Shown here: positions 7,511 to 8,730 of the stretch, in pieces
How the letters are laid out: each line of letters starts with the position of its first letter
How positions within the stretch are numbered: the first letter of the stretch is position 1
NCBI GenBank assembly: GCA_030626085.1
Contig: DAOUPQ010000074.1
Location: forward strand, 1-8,730
Source of the DNA: Flavobacteriia bacterium
GTDB taxonomy: Bacteria; Bacteroidota; Bacteroidia; Flavobacteriales; Flavobacteriaceae
Direction: 5' to 3'
DNA: 8,730 nucleotides
Made by a program: the position numbers and the translations under genes
Notes under the pieces: model-generated
Databases searched by the model: none
The model's input: the letters and a program-made list of their open reading frames with translations, nothing else
Told to the model about the DNA's origin: nothing

Positions 7511-8730
7511 TATCCTATTTAATCCATCTTCAACAATTTTAACCAAAGTATCTTTATTTGCAGAATTAGATGATTTTTTTGCTGTTAAAACCTGATTTAA
7601 AACCTGATTGGCCATTTTATCAGCGCCATATTGTTTGTATTTATTACCAATTTCAACAAAATTATCTACCAGATTTTGAGTTGCATCTTTATTATCACTT
7701 CCAACAACCCATTGAAAACCTTCCTTGTAAATATTCTGTGTATTTTTATCTTCAGTTAAAAACATACCTTCTACCAAATTTTCAGCTACAAAAGGCATTT
7801 GTTCCTCCATTTTATCCTTAATGTATATAGGAATCAAAGCATCTTTCATATGATTCTTTACAGTCTCATCAGTAATTGAGTTTGTATAGGCTACAGCAGT
7901 AGTTTTATCAATAGTATATAACGAATTAAGTGCACTACCTTTAACAGCAAATGACTTGCTGTCTAAAGCCTTAGTATATATTGGAGCATAACCTTTGGCT
8001 TCCAATAAACCTAACTTTTTAATAGCAGCAGCCTGAACCAAAGTTTTTGGATCATTAACAGCTAATTTTTCCATGGTTTTTAGTGCTTCTTTAGAATTGG
8101 TTTTAGATATATCAAACTTTTCGATTGCCAATATCCTTAAACCGTAATACTTATCATTTAAAGCCTTTGTTAATGTTTTTAATACTTCATCATTATTCTG
8201 ATTTTCTGACAAACCTATTATTGCTTCACGTCTATCCTCATATTTAGGTGCGTAATTGTATTGATAAATATAGTTTTCAATTGTTTTATGATCGATAATT
8301 TCAGCTAAAAGCGTTTTATTAGCACCAACATTCACCAGATTTGGTTTAGATTTAACTTTGAATGAAAATGACTTATTTTTTTCATCTACCCAAACATCAT
8401 ATCTTTTTGGCTTCGCCCCTTCATATACATCAATTGCTAAAGGAAACTCAAACATTTCATCTTGAGTCTGTTTTATATTAACAGCTACAATACTTCCTTG
8501 CTCATTATAGTCATAAATAATATCTAATATAGGATGTCCATTATTAAAGTACCACTGATTAAAAAACTGATTAAGATCTTTACCTGTAATTTTTTCAAAT
8601 GCTAATCGTAATTGATGTGCCTCACCTGTACCATAAGCATTCTCATCTAAAAATAATTTTAAACCTGCCTTAAAAGCTTCATCTCCAATATATGCTCTTA
8701 ACATATGTAAAATTGCACCTCCTTTATTAT
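7505..8730 (-). CDS. M1 family aminopeptidase-like protein, C-terminal part (runs off right edge)
   Basis: The frame is open from the window edge to the TAA at 7507-7505, giving 407 visible residues. M1 enzymes are zinc aminopeptidases that remove N-terminal residues from peptides. The visible protein begins NKGGAILHMLRAYIGDEAF, the helix that follows the HExxH zinc site in this family. The preceding codon is cut by the edge but ends in AT, which fits TAT for the catalytic tyrosine of the usual YxKG motif. The catalytic domain ends around NQWYFNNGHP, followed by a beta-rich segment and then about 270 residues of helical HEAT-like repeats (for example YEDRREAIIGL and LVQAAAIKKLGLL). An in-frame ATG at 8704-8702 is not the start, because conserved family sequence lies upstream of it. 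The HExxH site and any signal peptide are outside the window, so activity and location cannot be judged. It is convergent with the mltF-like gene. Confidence 0.88.
   Translation of the reverse strand, partial: NKGGAILHMLRAYIGDEAFKAGLKLFLDENAYGTGEAHQLRLAFEKITGKDLNQFFNQWYFNNGHPILDIIYDYNEQGSIVAVNIKQTQDEMFEFPLAIDVYEGAKPKRYDVWVDEKNKSFSFKVKSKPNLVNVGANKTLLAEIIDHKTIENYIYQYNYAPKYEDRREAIIGLSENQNNDEVLKTLTKALNDKYYGLRILAIEKFDISKTNSKEALKTMEKLAVNDPKTLVQAAAIKKLGLLEAKGYAPIYTKALDSKSFAVKGSALNSLYTIDKTTAVAYTNSITDETVKNHMKDALIPIYIKDKMEEQMPFVAENLVEGMFLTEDKNTQNIYKEGFQWVVGSDNKDATQNLVDNFVEIGNKYKQYGADKMANQVLNQVLTAKKSSNSANKDTLVKIVEDGLNRIK

Noticed and set aside
8702..8725. A Shine-Dalgarno-like AAAGGAGGTG (8725-8716, minus) ahead of an ATG at 8704-8702, suggesting a gene start inside the window.
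   Set aside because: The purine-rich bases are codons for the conserved Lys-Gly-Gly of the M1 peptidase helix, and the frame stays open to the window edge. Other genes here lack Shine-Dalgarno sites, and a start here would remove the zinc-binding site.
1..8730. Search for mobile elements, CRISPR, tRNA/rRNA, riboswitches or defence genes.
   Set aside because: No transposase, terminal repeats, regularly spaced repeats, cloverleaf-like sequence or defence-type domain was seen; all long frames are explained by housekeeping families.

Overview
The window looks like ordinary chromosomal housekeeping DNA from a member of the Bacteroidota, most likely a flavobacterium-like organism. It is strongly AT-rich (by eye roughly one third G+C). 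The starts of gyrA, clpC, the lytic transglycosylase and the TPR gene have A/T-rich leaders with no Shine-Dalgarno sequence. GyrA, ClpC and the M1 peptidase all read like Bacteroidota family members. Taxonomy here is inferred from protein style, not from a search.

Layout from left to right. Positions 1-508 (minus) hold the N-terminal part of an exported TPR-like protein that runs off the left edge. Positions 554-3073 (minus) encode full-length DNA gyrase subunit A, 45 bp upstream of the TPR gene and probably cotranscribed with it. A 223-bp AT-rich divergent intergenic region (3074-3296) carries a near-perfect 20-bp palindrome. Positions 3297-5831 (plus) encode the AAA+ unfoldase ClpC, followed by a strong intrinsic terminator at 5858-5888. 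Positions 6019-7467 (plus) encode an MltF-like lipoprotein that joins a solute-binding-like domain to a lytic transglycosylase domain. A short hairpin separates it from a convergent M1 family aminopeptidase-like gene (7505-8730, minus), whose N-terminal half, including the zinc site, lies beyond the right edge.

Functionally the genes are independent maintenance genes: DNA supercoiling (gyrA), regulated proteolysis (clpC with an unlinked clpP), cell-wall turnover (mltF-like) and peptide or protein degradation (M1 peptidase). The shared gyrA/clpC promoter region is the only place where cross-regulation between neighbours is plausible.

I saw no insertion sequence, prophage, CRISPR array, tRNA, rRNA, toxin-antitoxin or defence locus, and no convincing undescribed system. 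The points most worth a second look are a G8 homopolymer inside the GyrA box codons, where a one-base slip in either direction would truncate the protein just before the wrapping domain, and the palindrome in the gyrA/clpC divergent promoter region.
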